Assembly (NCBI RefSeq): GCF_015207285.1
Contig: NZ_JADEXD010000055.1
Location: forward strand, 1-34,735
Direction of reading: 5' to 3'
Origin: Tychonema sp. LEGE 07203
GTDB lineage: Bacteria > Cyanobacteriota > Cyanobacteriia > Cyanobacteriales > Microcoleaceae
DNA: 34,735 nt
Both the position numbers and the translations under genes were made by a program. Shown here in pieces: positions 1 to 7,749 of the stretch; within the stretch, counting starts at the first letter, position 1, and each line of letters starts with the position of its first letter. Under the pieces are notes generated by a model. That model searched no databases. It worked only from the letters and a program-made list of their open reading frames with translations, and was not told the origin of the DNA.

Positions 1-553
1 GACCTAAGTCTGCACCAATCTGTCGCCTATTTCCCTTTTCATCTTGTACCGATGTCGAAACCGCCCGATCGAACAAACGACACAAGGCCAGAAATGCGCG
101 ATACCCCAAAAATTATCTCCCTCCCCAAACTCCCCAAACTCCCCACACCCCGCGCGCGAGTCACCAAGCAATCTCACGCACTCAAGCACTATTCCCCTTC
201 CCCTATAGCCTTTCTCAAAAAGGTGAATATTTTAGATTGGAGGATTGGAGGATGGAGCGACTTGAGATTTGAGATTTTAGTTAGATTTAGCGATTGGGAG
301 ATTTGGGGATTGGGCGATCGAGCGATACCTCATATAAGAGCTATAACTGCTATATCTCTCTTCCGGCAGATTCAACTTTCCCTGATTTTTCTAACTATTA
401 GATTAAGAAATAAAAACTAAAAAATTTTCCCCCAGCCCTAATCTCCCTTCAGGCAGAGGAAAGTCTCTGCGATCGCCCTTACGATAAATCTAAGGTTGAC
501 TCTATAAGTAACCTTCTTAAAAATAACTTTTGCAAATAGTTGGGTGAAAACTA
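1..553. other. Gene-poor left edge, no supportable gene
   Basis: I see no convincing gene here. Open frames on both strands translate to low-complexity sequence without a plausible ribosome binding site. The stretch from about 235 to 310 is a run of repeated GATT/GAGATTT words, which looks like short-repeat expansion and not protein-coding sequence. Scattered CGATCG and GCGATCGC motifs are of the HIP1 type. Confidence 0.6.
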
Positions 554-760
554 ATGAATATTGAACCAAACGCAACCAACAGGGTCAGCGACCTACAAGT
601 CACGCTACCAAAATCCAGAGAAACATTGCTCGGCGAGGAAACAGAAAAAGCCCTCGGCGAGGAGAAACAACACAAAGCTGAAACTATGCGCGCTGTCGAA
701 CAGTTAAAAGAAGAACTGCAGCACAAAATAGATAAAGAATGTCACCATACGCCCGATTAA
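554..760 (+). CDS. Small charged, probably coiled-coil protein of unknown function
   Basis: This 68-residue protein is not one I recognise. Residues 20-62 are very rich in Glu, Lys and Gln with no proline and have leucine and alanine spacing typical of a helical or coiled-coil segment; the tail contains CHH. Such peptides in cyanobacteria are often stress-associated, like the CsbD gene 430 bp downstream, but that is only association. Support for a real gene comes from the strong intrinsic terminator that starts 21 bp after the stop codon. The upstream start region (GGGTGAAAACTA before ATG) has only a weak ribosome binding site. The alternative is a chance frame in a transcribed but non-coding RNA. 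Confidence 0.5.
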   Translation: MNIEPNATNRVSDLQVTLPKSRETLLGEETEKALGEEKQHKAETMRAVEQLKEELQHKIDKECHHTPD

Positions 761-780
761 AACTAATGCCAGTTTTGAGA

Positions 781-820
781 GGGTGCGGGTAAGATAAGGT
801 CTTGCCCGCACCCACTTTTT
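781..820 (+). terminator. Intrinsic terminator after the small coiled-coil gene
   Basis: Bases 781-793 and 801-813 form a 13-bp stem with one G-U pair and a 7-base loop, followed by ACTTTTT. The GC-rich stem and T run are as expected of a Rho-independent terminator on the plus strand. Confidence 0.8.
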
Positions 821-1188
821 GAAGGCAGGAGGCAAGTCGTTACAATTCAAGATAAATTTAAAATTATTTGAGTTTAAAAAAATACTGTTTTCGGTGCAAC
901 AATGGCTTTGCGCCGAGATTTTTGTGGGATACTACACTTCGTTAGTTGCAGCTAGCAATTTAGGTCAAAAAACCGTCAGCAGCAAAGTCGCAGTCTATCC
1001 TCGATTCAATAATATTTTTTCCCTATTCCTGATTCCCTATTCCTGATTCCCTATTCCTGACCTCCATGAGATTCTGTACACTCCGAGTACACCAAACGTT
1101 ATTCCTACAGGTAGAGTGCAACCGAGCTGGTTGTTCCCTATGATAATAAGTAGAAAGTGTAAAACACGATACAAATAAGGAAAACAAA
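821..1188. other. Intergenic region with a 14-bp triple tandem repeat
   Basis: No gene is supported. Bases 1019-1060 hold three exact copies of the 14-mer TTCCCTATTCCTGA, which is two heptads and so fits the heptamer-repeat habit of this genome. The last 60 bases carry the likely promoter and leader of the CsbD gene, including AAGGA just upstream of its ATG. Confidence 0.6.
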
Positions 1189-1371
1189 ATGAGTCTTGAA
1201 GATAAAGCAAAGGCAACTGGCAAAAACATCGAAGGCAAAGCTCAAGAAGCCCTAGGCAATGTTACTGGCGACCCCAAGGACAAAGCTGAAGGCAAAGCGA
1301 AGCAAACAGAAGCACAAGCTCGTCACGCAGCCGAAGATGTGAAAGATGAAGTCAAAAAGAAATTAGACTGA
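1189..1371 (+). CDS. CsbD family stress protein
   Basis: A 60-residue, highly charged hydrophilic protein with the CsbD pattern: an N-terminal MSLEDKAKATGKNIEGKAQE block, a central EALGNVTGDPKDKAEGKAKQ block and a Lys/Glu-rich tail. CsbD-family proteins are abundant general-stress proteins in many bacteria, induced by osmotic or other stress; their biochemical role is unknown. Full family length. AAGGA lies 8 bases before the ATG. A perfect 11-bp hairpin follows at 1384-1414, so it is probably transcribed alone. Identification is by the repeated GKA and DKA motifs and size. Confidence 0.9.
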   Translation: MSLEDKAKATGKNIEGKAQEALGNVTGDPKDKAEGKAKQTEAQARHAAEDVKDEVKKKLD

Positions 1372-1383
1372 TTCTAATACTAA

Positions 1384-1414
1384 TTGAGAGGGTCTATAAA
1401 GCTGACCCTCTCAA
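1384..1414 (+). terminator. Hairpin after the CsbD gene
   Basis: TTGAGAGGGTC at 1384-1394 pairs perfectly with GACCCTCTCAA at 1404-1414 across a 9-base loop. There is no long T run after it, only AAATATTA, so it may be a weak terminator or an mRNA-stabilising hairpin. Confidence 0.55.
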
Positions 1415-1448
1415 ATATTAAAACTGTTTTCATACCGGAGGAAAAAAG

Positions 1449-1892
1449 GTGAGTTTATTGCAGCAGAGTCGAAAAATAATTGCGGGCCTACTTTTGGTTT
1501 TAATGCTGGCTGTTACTACTGCTTGCGCCCCCAGCGTTTCCGCCCAAAAACCGACTAATGTACCTGTAGCAATTGGCGGCAGTCAGGGTTATTACGCGCA
1601 GCTAGAACGCGGCAATACCGCCGCCGGTCAAGATTTTGGTGAATGGGTAACTAAGACGGCTAAGGGTCTGGTTCAAGACGCTTACGTGCGCGACAATAAT
1701 AAACTGGGAGTTGTAATTACCCCGCAAGTGAACCCTAAAGAAGTCAAAGATTTGGCGAAATCTTTAGCCCAAGGTTTTCACCGCAATTTCCCAAACCAAG
1801 ATGTAAGTGTTTTGATTTATGCTCCTGATAAAAAGCTGATTTTGACGGCTAAGTACGACCAGCAATCAAATCAGATTGAATACAACTCTTGA
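1449..1892 (+). CDS. Putative exported lipoprotein, unknown function
   Basis: 147 residues, starting at GTG with a strong GGAGGAAAAAAGG ribosome binding site just upstream. Residues 1-26 are a typical secretion signal (basic RK, then a Leu/Val-rich core) ending in a Cys at residue 26 (VTTAC), a weak lipobox since Thr is unusual at -3. The mature part is hydrophilic and mixed alpha/beta (for example KLGVVITPQVNPKEVKDLAKSL). It ends in a segment rich in Tyr and Asn. I do not recognise the family. It lies 78 bp downstream of the CsbD gene in the same direction but after a hairpin, so it is probably a separate unit. Confidence 0.75.
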   Translation: MSLLQQSRKIIAGLLLVLMLAVTTACAPSVSAQKPTNVPVAIGGSQGYYAQLERGNTAAGQDFGEWVTKTAKGLVQDAYVRDNNKLGVVITPQVNPKEVKDLAKSLAQGFHRNFPNQDVSVLIYAPDKKLILTAKYDQQSNQIEYNS

Positions 1893-2009
1893 TTTGCCAA
1901 GAAAATTTAAATATTCGCGTAGCTTGAATAAACTTTTGGATTTTTAGGCTGGCGAAATTCTCGGAATTTGAGAAAGAACAGTTGTGTAGTAGATTGGGAA
2001 AGAAATACC

Positions 2010-2522
2010 ATGAGTATTAGCGATAATTATAAGAGTCAAATCATGAAGGATTTGGCTCAGGGAAATAAAGAAGTGATGCCGGAAACAACCGGTGAAGATT
2101 ACGAAAATTTTGACGATTTTGCTCAGAGAACTTCGCCGGATCAGCGCAAACAATTATTCGGGCGTTCTCTGAATCACGACTCGCTACCGCCGGCGCAGTT
2201 GGAACCGGAATTGCAAAAGGCGATCGCCCAAATTAAGCCAAAGGAACGCGATGATGTGGCTCGCGAATTCCTCAAGCAGTTGGACAAGAGAGGATTGAAC
2301 GATCGCCAATTGGAAAAGCAATTAGGACTTTCTACCCACCACGCCAGCCGCATGAATGCTGACGATGTTACTAAGCTGGCATCGTTTACCTATTACAATC
2401 ACCCGGATATTTTCCAAGACGTGCTCGCCGAAGAGCCAAGTTTGATGAAGTTTTTAGGCAATCCAATTGTTGTGGGTATTTTGGGAATAGTTGCTGCTAA
2501 ATGGCTCAACAGTCGCAAATAG
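2010..2522 (+). CDS. Conserved-looking hypothetical protein with a C-terminal membrane anchor
   Basis: 170 residues from the ATG at 2010; an upstream in-frame start at 1968 would add 14 residues that look like untranslated leader. Residues 1-145 are soluble and acidic, with a charged helical region (IKPKERDDVAREFLKQLDKRG) followed by segments that resemble a small helical bundle. Residues about 150-166 (NPIVVGILGIVAAKWL) form one short hydrophobic helix before a basic tail SRK, suggesting a tail-anchored or peripheral membrane protein. I do not recognise a named family. It follows the lipoprotein gene by 117 bp on the same strand. Confidence 0.7.
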   Translation: MSISDNYKSQIMKDLAQGNKEVMPETTGEDYENFDDFAQRTSPDQRKQLFGRSLNHDSLPPAQLEPELQKAIAQIKPKERDDVAREFLKQLDKRGLNDRQLEKQLGLSTHHASRMNADDVTKLASFTYYNHPDIFQDVLAEEPSLMKFLGNPIVVGILGIVAAKWLNSRK

Positions 2523-2531
2523 TAAAAAAGC

Positions 2532-2590
2532 ACTTGCATTCGGAACCCTCAAACCTTTACAAATTAGGTTTGATCGTTCCGAATGCAAGT
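2532..2590. repeat. Long two-tier hairpin
   Basis: Perfect 15-bp arms at 2532-2546 (ACTTGCATTCGGAAC) and 2576-2590 enclose a second perfect 8-bp pair, TCAAACCT at 2549-2556 with AGGTTTGA at 2566-2573, around a 9-base loop. It begins 10 bp after a stop codon. It has no T run, so it is either a processing or stability hairpin or a small inverted-repeat element. It shares the AATGCAAGT word with the hairpin at 16520-16588. Confidence 0.75.
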
Positions 2591-2886
2591 CCTCTATCGT
2601 TTGATGGAGAATTGGATTGGTAACGCTCAAACCCCTACAGATTGCGATCGTCCGACAAGATACAATATCATCAAAAATCCCGAAAAATTAAATCTCAATT
2701 ATTCTATTCGTAGCTGTTTTGGCGATGAAAACCCCTTGCCAATCACCGCAGGGCGAATTACCGATCGCCAATTATTAATTATTAATCAAAGCTAAAAACA
2801 GCCGCACAGCCATAAACGGCGGTACACCTGACACTCGGCAAAATTGAATGTAGGATTAAGTGTTGCCTTGAATCAGAAAAAAAAAG
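2591..2886. other. Intergenic, no supported gene
   Basis: An open frame from 2583 to 2795 begins inside the hairpin and has no protein-like composition, so I do not call it. The last 40 bases lead into the DsbA-like gene; there is no clear purine-rich ribosome binding site apart from the A/G-rich run at 2876-2886. Confidence 0.5.
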
Positions 2887-3669
2887 ATGAACTTATCCAC
2901 TATTTGGCGAAAACTCCGCAGCCAGCAAGCCTTCTGCTTCGCTGCACTGCTGGCTGCTTGCTTTGTATTTATCGGTTGTTCCCCCGCCCAGTCACCGGCT
3001 GGCAATTCAGTCGATCCCAAGTTTAAAGAGCAAGTCTTGCAGGTGATCCGCGAAAACCCCCAAGCAATTTTAGATTCGGTACAAGCGTACCAGCAAGAGC
3101 GGCAGCAGTCTCTCAAAGCAGCGCAGGACTCTTTTTTGCAGGAGATGAAAACTAATCCCAAATCTTCGATCGGGGATTCTCCCACCACGGGTTCGGCTTC
3201 GCAGCAGATTGTACTTTTAGAATTCTCTGACTTTCAATGTCCGTTTTGCGCGAAGGCTCACGATACTGTCAAACAGTTTATGGCAAAACACCAGGACAAA
3301 GTTACTTTAGCCTACAAGCATTTTCCCTTGACTTCAATTCACCCTCAAGCGCTGCCAGCGGCTAAAGCAGCTTGGGCAGCCCAACAGCAGGGCAAATTCT
3401 GGGAATATTATAGCGCTTTGTTTGAGGGGCAGAAAGACTTAGGCGAGCCACTATACGGATCGATCGCCCAAAAGCTCAATCTAAAATTAGATAAATTCAA
3501 CACCGATCGCAACAGTCCCGCCGCCGAAGCCGCCATTGGAAAAGACGTGCAACTGGCTAAACAACTTGGCATTGAAGGCACTCCGTTCTTTATCATGAAC
3601 GGCCAAACTTTCTCCGGGGCTGTCGAGCTTTCTGAGATGGAAAGCATTCTCGCGAATGTCTCGAAATAA
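2887..3669 (+). CDS. DsbA-like thiol:disulfide oxidoreductase, lipoprotein
   Basis: 260 residues. A signal peptide ends in a good lipobox (FIGC, Cys31), so the protein is probably lipid-anchored outside the cytoplasmic membrane. After a helical spacer (residues 45-95), a DsbA/thioredoxin domain of the Thioredoxin_4 type begins at about residue 105. It carries the redox-active CPFC at residues 118-121 and the cis-proline in GTPF (Pro233), with a helical insertion between them. Such proteins form or isomerise disulfides in exported proteins. The domain is complete. It is transcribed towards rpe, with a hairpin between the two genes. The substrate cannot be read from sequence. Confidence 0.88.
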   Translation: MNLSTIWRKLRSQQAFCFAALLAACFVFIGCSPAQSPAGNSVDPKFKEQVLQVIRENPQAILDSVQAYQQERQQSLKAAQDSFLQEMKTNPKSSIGDSPTTGSASQQIVLLEFSDFQCPFCAKAHDTVKQFMAKHQDKVTLAYKHFPLTSIHPQALPAAKAAWAAQQQGKFWEYYSALFEGQKDLGEPLYGSIAQKLNLKLDKFNTDRNSPAAEAAIGKDVQLAKQLGIEGTPFFIMNGQTFSGAVELSEMESILANVSK

Positions 3670-3697
3670 ATAATTCCTGACTATTGGAACCGAGTCT

Positions 3698-3731
3698 AAA
3701 AAAGTGTTCCCAGCCTGGTTTGGCTGGGAAC
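3698..3731 (-). terminator. Terminator between the DsbA-like gene and rpe
   Basis: GTTCCCAGCC at 3706-3715 pairs perfectly with GGCTGGGAAC at 3722-3731. Read on the minus strand the stem is followed by ACTTTTTT, which makes it a good terminator for rpe. The plus side has only a weak tail, though the stem may act in both directions between these convergent genes. Confidence 0.75.
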
Positions 3732-3764
3732 GAGAAAAACCAGAAAAACTCTAAAAATCTTTAA

Positions 3765-4466
3765 TTAAACAGCAGCCAACTCAGGAGTCGGGCGCTTGCT
3801 GTTGCGGATACCTTCGATCGCGCCTGCGTAATCCTTCGCCTTAAACACAGCAGAACCCGCAACGATCGCATTTGCGCCCGCTTCCAGAACCTGCCAAGTA
3901 TTGTTCGTCTTCAAACCGCCATCCACCTCAATCCAAGGATCGAGGCCCTTCTCATCGCACATTTGGCGCAACTGGCGAATTTTCGGCAGCACCGCCGGGA
4001 TAAAACTTTGACCGCCAAAGCCCGGATTCACGCTCATAATCAGCACCAAATCGCAAAGTTCCAGCACGTACTCGATCAACTCTAGGGGTGTCGAAGGATT
4101 CAGCACCACACCAGCCTGCTTGCCCAATTCCCGAATTTGACCGAGGGTGCGGTGCAAGTGAGGCGAGGCATTGTGCTCGGCGTGAACGGAAATAATGTCC
4201 GCACCAGCCTTAGCAAAGTCTTCGACGTATTTCTCCGGCTCCACAATCATCAGGTGGACATCGATTATCTTGGTAGTAACGGGACGAATTGCTTCGACAA
4301 TCATCGGCCCGATAGTAATATTAGGAACAAAGCGACCGTCCATCACATCTACGTGAATCCAGTCAGCCCCAGCTCGATCGACAGCTTGAATCTCTTCTCC
4401 GAGACGGCTAAAATCGGCTGATAATATTGATGGAGAAATAACGATCGGTTTTTGAGATTTGGTCAT
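3765..4466 (-). CDS. rpe: Ribulose-phosphate 3-epimerase
   Basis: 233 residues, full length for the family. It interconverts ribulose-5-phosphate and xylulose-5-phosphate in the Calvin cycle and the pentose phosphate pathway. Motifs in order: [15 protein letters not shown] at the N-terminus, [12 protein letters not shown] near residue 38 (metal-binding His and Asp), IDVHLMI (metal-binding His), [10 protein letters not shown] (phosphate-binding and loop residues), and WIEVDGG followed by AGS for phosphate binding. All expected catalytic positions are present. The start at 4466 gives [15 protein letters not shown], the usual cyanobacterial N-terminus. It stands alone on the minus strand. Confidence 0.97.
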   Translation of the reverse strand: MTKSQKPIVISPSILSADFSRLGEEIQAVDRAGADWIHVDVMDGRFVPNITIGPMIVEAIRPVTTKIIDVHLMIVEPEKYVEDFAKAGADIISVHAEHNASPHLHRTLGQIRELGKQAGVVLNPSTPLELIEYVLELCDLVLIMSVNPGFGGQSFIPAVLPKIRQLRQMCDEKGLDPWIEVDGGLKTNNTWQVLEAGANAIVAGSAVFKAKDYAGAIEGIRNSKRPTPELAAV

Positions 4467-4705
4467 GGCTAAGTCTGTTCTCCTGTCTGCGGTGCTGTAT
4501 CCAGTGTATCAAAATACGGCTCTGTGGGTCGAAAAGTTGCCAGCGGGCGATCGACCGCCAGCCGACAGCGAAAAATTTTGCCTCTGACAGACAACGTTTG
4601 TGCAAAACCAGCCCTGCTGCGAATTTTGGTCTGCGATCTAAATTTTGCGCCTAACAAATAACTTTTGTGCAAAACTATACCTTCTACAAATTTGGACTGC
4701 CAATT

Positions 4706-5080
4706 ATGAAAAATATACATCCCTCAGATAATCCTGAACTCGATCGGGCAAGTCTGTTTGTATTAACAATCCCAGTCATCGGCTTTTTCCCCGCGCTGTG
4801 GACTCTTTACCGCCGTCAGGGCAGCCCCCAACGCAAAGCCGTCAGCCGCTTGGCAGTTGCCCTGGCTGTTAGTTGGCTCCTAGGACATATTCTTTTAGAA
4901 GCCGGCGCGATTTCTACGGAATCTCCAGCACTTACCATGTTATTAATGAGTAGCCTGCTGACAACCAGTTATTTCATCGTTTCTCTGGGACTGATGGTTC
5001 GTCTCTGGAAGCGTCAACCGCTATGGTTGCCCGGAATTAGCCGTGTAGCCGAGCAAGTGGTAGGCAAACATTTATCATAA
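4706..5080 (+). CDS. Small integral membrane protein, unknown function
   Basis: 124 residues from the ATG at 4706; a GTG at 4667 would add 13 residues that are part of an imperfect repeat (two TTTGTGCAAAAC words in 4590-4675) and are unlikely to be coding. Three hydrophobic segments are visible, at roughly residues 17-36 (LFVLTIPVIGFFPALWTLY), 46-63 and 77-98. A basic loop (RRQGSPQRKAVSR) lies between the first two. The C-terminus is short and amphipathic. I do not recognise a named family. It precedes the LCP gene in the same direction by about 100 bp and may be co-expressed, though that is not shown. Confidence 0.7.
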   Translation: MKNIHPSDNPELDRASLFVLTIPVIGFFPALWTLYRRQGSPQRKAVSRLAVALAVSWLLGHILLEAGAISTESPALTMLLMSSLLTTSYFIVSLGLMVRLWKRQPLWLPGISRVAEQVVGKHLS

Positions 5081-5184
5081 TTTAGGGTGCTTTTGAACCC
5101 TTACCGTATTGATTGATTCAGTCTTCAGGTTGATACTACATATTGTCGCGATCTTTTTTATTTTTGTTGTGTGTGAGGAAGCCA

Positions 5185-6600
5185 GTGCCAGCTCAAAAAA
5201 CTCCTAATCAAGACCCTATCCAAGAATTAACAGCTCAACCTTCAACCAAAAAATCGCACCAGCCGCATCGAGGCCGCTGGCTGGGCTTTGGTTTTGGTTT
5301 GGCTGGAGTAGCCATGCTCTCAGCCACAGCCGGAGCGCTGCTAGCCGTCTCCCTTTCCACAACGCCGCTTCAGCAACAAAAATTGACTCCCGAAGAAGCG
5401 GCGGTGTTTTCTCAAGGCGACATGGCAAAGCTCAACATGAAGATGCCGGAGTTGACTCGCCCAGTTAATATTTTAGTTTTAGGACTTAAAGTTCTGACCT
5501 CTGACATCAACGGCCAGCCCGACAAGGAAAAGGGATATGAGGTATGGGAAAACTCTTTCAAGGGGTTAACCGATACCATGCTATTGGTGAGGTTTGACCC
5601 TCAAAATAAAAAGTTAAGCGTACTTTCCATTCCGCGAGACACCCGCACCTATGTTGAAGGTAGGGGTGAAGTGAAAATTAACGAAGCTAATTATTACGGC
5701 GGCCCGGCTTCTTCAGCTAAATCAGTCAGCGGACTCCTGGGCGGCGTGGGAATTGACCGCTACGTCACAGTGAATATTCATGGCATAAAAAGTTTGGTAG
5801 ATGCCCTAGGTGGCATAAATATTAATGTCCCTAAAGACATGAAGTATACCGATAATAGTCAGCATTTATATATAGATTTAAAGGCTGGCAAGCAGAAGCT
5901 CAACGGCGAACAAATCGTGCAATATTTACTTTACCGGCACGACGATTTAGGCGATATCGGGCGGGTGCAGCGCCAGCAATTGTTGATGCGGGCTTTTGTG
6001 GAACAGGAAGTTAATGTTGGTTTGCTTTCTCGCTTGCCGAAGATTTTGTCGGTGATTCAGTCTCACATTGACACGAATTTGAGTATAGAAGAATTGGTGG
6101 CTTTGGCTGGTTTTGCTACTCAAACCGATCGCGCCAGCGTCCAAATGTTGATGGTGCCCGGCAAATTCAGCGATCCAAAGGACTATAAAGCCAGTTTTTG
6201 GTTGCCAGACCAAGATGCGATCGAAACTATGGTAGCAGAGCATTTTGACTTCGGCCAAAATACTTGGACAATCGAGAATGCTGATGCAACTTTTCTGAAG
6301 GTAGCGATTCAAGACAGTACGGGCGATCGATCGGCTGTTGAAGATTTTGTCAATACTCTGACTCGCGCCGGCTATCGGAATGTCCAGGTTTATAAAGATT
6401 GGCCAGAACCGCTCGAAGAGACCACGATTATCGCTCAAGACGGCGATATTAAAAGTGCCCGAGCAATTCAACAGTCTTTAGGTTTTGGAGACGTGCTGGT
6501 TGAGAGTACGGGTGCTTTGCAATCCGACGTGACAATCAGATTGGGTCAGGATTGGTTGGAGAAAAAAACTCAGTATGACCGCGGGTTTAAGTCTTTTTAA
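5185..6600 (+). CDS. LytR-CpsA-Psr (LCP) family envelope protein with LytR_C domain
   Basis: 471 residues from the GTG at 5185, chosen because GAGG sits at the ideal 6-base spacing; a TTG at 5143 would add 14 residues with no such site. A cytoplasmic basic tail is followed by one membrane segment (about 32-58). The LCP domain spans about 92-290, with FDPQNKKLSVLSIPRDTRTYV, KINEANYYGGP, NIHGIKSLVDALGGI and LLYRHDDLGDIGRVQRQQ, including the conserved Arg and Asp residues that bind the polyprenyl pyrophosphate. A LytR_C domain lies at about 370-465. LCP enzymes transfer glycopolymers from lipid carriers to the cell wall, so a role in exopolysaccharide or wall-polymer attachment is likely. A palindromic repeat and a terminator follow. 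Confidence 0.93.
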   Translation: MPAQKTPNQDPIQELTAQPSTKKSHQPHRGRWLGFGFGLAGVAMLSATAGALLAVSLSTTPLQQQKLTPEEAAVFSQGDMAKLNMKMPELTRPVNILVLGLKVLTSDINGQPDKEKGYEVWENSFKGLTDTMLLVRFDPQNKKLSVLSIPRDTRTYVEGRGEVKINEANYYGGPASSAKSVSGLLGGVGIDRYVTVNIHGIKSLVDALGGININVPKDMKYTDNSQHLYIDLKAGKQKLNGEQIVQYLLYRHDDLGDIGRVQRQQLLMRAFVEQEVNVGLLSRLPKILSVIQSHIDTNLSIEELVALAGFATQTDRASVQMLMVPGKFSDPKDYKASFWLPDQDAIETMVAEHFDFGQNTWTIENADATFLKVAIQDSTGDRSAVEDFVNTLTRAGYRNVQVYKDWPEPLEETTIIAQDGDIKSARAIQQSLGFGDVLVESTGALQSDVTIRLGQDWLEKKTQYDRGFKSF

Positions 6601-6622
6601 ACACAAATGTTGCACCTGTGGC

Positions 6623-6690
6623 AAAAACCGGGTTTCTGACCGCAAATTTAGCATCACAACCTATATCTTTCGTTCAGAAACCCGGTTTTT
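6623..6690. repeat. Dispersed palindrome, copy A of three
   Basis: Perfect 17-bp arms at 6623-6639 (AAAAACCGGGTTTCTGA) and 6674-6690 flank a 34-base loop. Related palindromes lie at 14326-14392 and 29501-29564, with the same AAACCCGGTTT core arms but different loops. Confidence 0.8.
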
Positions 6691-6754
6691 AAGAGCTTCC
6701 ACACGAAGGGTGCAAGAGATGAGTTTAAACAGGCTTTTAAATTCGGTATTTGTA

Positions 6755-6785
6755 GGGACACAGCACTGCTGTGTCCTGTTTTTTT
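6755..6785 (+). terminator. Hairpin with T run
   Basis: GACACAGCA and TGCTGTGTC (9-bp perfect stem, 1-base loop, around 6757-6775) are followed by CTG and a run of seven or more T. This fits a Rho-independent terminator, probably for the LCP transcript 150 bp upstream. GGACACAGCACTGCTGTGTCC words are also common as dispersed repeats in such genomes. Confidence 0.65.
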
Positions 6786-6946
6786 CTGTTGGTAGAGATG
6801 GAGCCGATCGCTTTTTTGTCGATTTACTGATACTATATTTTTGGGTGACGATGAATCGCGATCGCAATACCGATACTTCCCCCGCAATCTGAGCTAAAAC
6901 CACAATCAACGGGGGAAGCTTAAGATATTTTATAAAGGTAGAGTTG

Positions 6947-7375
6947 ATGAACAAGGATGCTAAAATAGACCGACAGCGCGAACATCAGGCAAATGAACGC
7001 ACCTTTCTTGCATGGTTGCGAACTTCACTCGCTTTAATTGGTTTTGGGTTTGCGATCGCTCGGTTCAGTTTATTTCTCCGTCAATTTCAAGCTACAGTGA
7101 CTCAGCAAGAAGTTTCCTCCCCTCCCTTCTTCAACTCCGAAACTTTAGGGCTGAGTTTAGTCGTTTTTGGCATTGCAGTCATAGCCTTAGCAGCATGGCG
7201 TTACAATCGAGTTTTCTGGCAAATCGAGCGAAGTGATTATCGCCCCAATCGCGTGCTGGTTTGGATTCTGACGGGAGTTGTGATGATTTTAGGAACGCTA
7301 AGCATTCCGTTGTTGCTGTGGCGAGAGCGCGCAAATATAGCTCCCATTTCAACTCCTAAAAACTCTCAATTCTAA
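6947..7375 (+). CDS. DUF202 (YidH-type) inner-membrane protein
   Basis: 142 residues starting at the ATG at 6947, with AAAGG 8 bases upstream; a TTG directly before it is less likely. The N-terminus carries the family signature NERTFLAWLRTSLALIGFGFAIARF (residues about 16-40): a Glu-Arg-Thr-x-Leu-Ala-Trp-x-Arg-Thr motif running into the first membrane helix. Two further helices lie at about 68-86 and 104-124. This is the normal three-helix layout. The family's function is unknown; some members associate with transporters or sit beside desiccation genes. It is a single gene here, and the downstream 370 bp is repeat-bearing. Confidence 0.88.
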   Translation: MNKDAKIDRQREHQANERTFLAWLRTSLALIGFGFAIARFSLFLRQFQATVTQQEVSSPPFFNSETLGLSLVVFGIAVIALAAWRYNRVFWQIERSDYRPNRVLVWILTGVVMILGTLSIPLLLWRERANIAPISTPKNSQF

Positions 7376-7749
7376 ATTAACCCGATCGCTCAGTTAAAGT
7401 CAAAACAACCGCAACCATATTATCGATCGGGTTAATCGCGATCGCCCCCAGGTAAACTCAGTATAAACCCTTGCGTTAATCTGTGTTCATCTGCAGTTAA
7501 AAAAAAGATAATTTTGCAACCGCAGATGACAAAGGATAGACACAGATTAACGCAGATACCCAGAACAGAGATAGGAATAATTCCGAAGCCAAAAGATTTG
7601 ATATTATAATCTCAATTTTGGCTGCACCGCTTGTGATACCCAAAACACGGCAGCGCAGTCTCCTAACTTCTGATTCTTCTTCCTTTGCGTCAAGAGCGCC
7701 TTCGCGGTTCAACAATCTAATTCTTCCGACACCCCCACAAGAAAAAGCC
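7376..7749. repeat. Intergenic region with a large inverted repeat
   Basis: No gene is supported. GCGTTAATCTGTG at 7473-7485 pairs perfectly with CACAGATTAACGC at 7541-7553. Inside, TCATCTGCAGTT (7487-7498) pairs with AACCGCAGATGA (7518-7529) with one mismatch. The words CGCAGATGA and ACACAGATTAACGCAG recur at 33655-33691, so this is a dispersed repeat family. From 7640 the sequence contains the common GCGTCAAGAGCGCCTTCGCG-like filler seen between cyanobacterial genes. Confidence 0.7.

Larger units (their letters stand above)
6601..6946. other. Intergenic region with palindrome and terminator
   Basis: No gene is supported. It contains the AAACCCGGTTT-type palindrome (6623-6690), a hairpin terminator (6755-6785) and a HIP1-rich stretch near 6800-6870. 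AAAGG at 6934-6938 is the ribosome binding site of the DUF202 gene. Confidence 0.6.

Noticed and set aside
52-420. 122-codon open frame at the left edge
   Set aside because: Low-complexity repeated GATT words make the frame open; no ribosome binding site and no protein-like pattern.
819-1046. 75-codon open frame before the CsbD gene
   Set aside because: It begins on the terminator of the preceding gene and ends inside a 14-bp tandem repeat, so it is not a likely gene.
2583-2795. 70-codon frame after the two-tier hairpin
   Set aside because: Starts within the hairpin arm, has no ribosome binding site and no recognisable composition.
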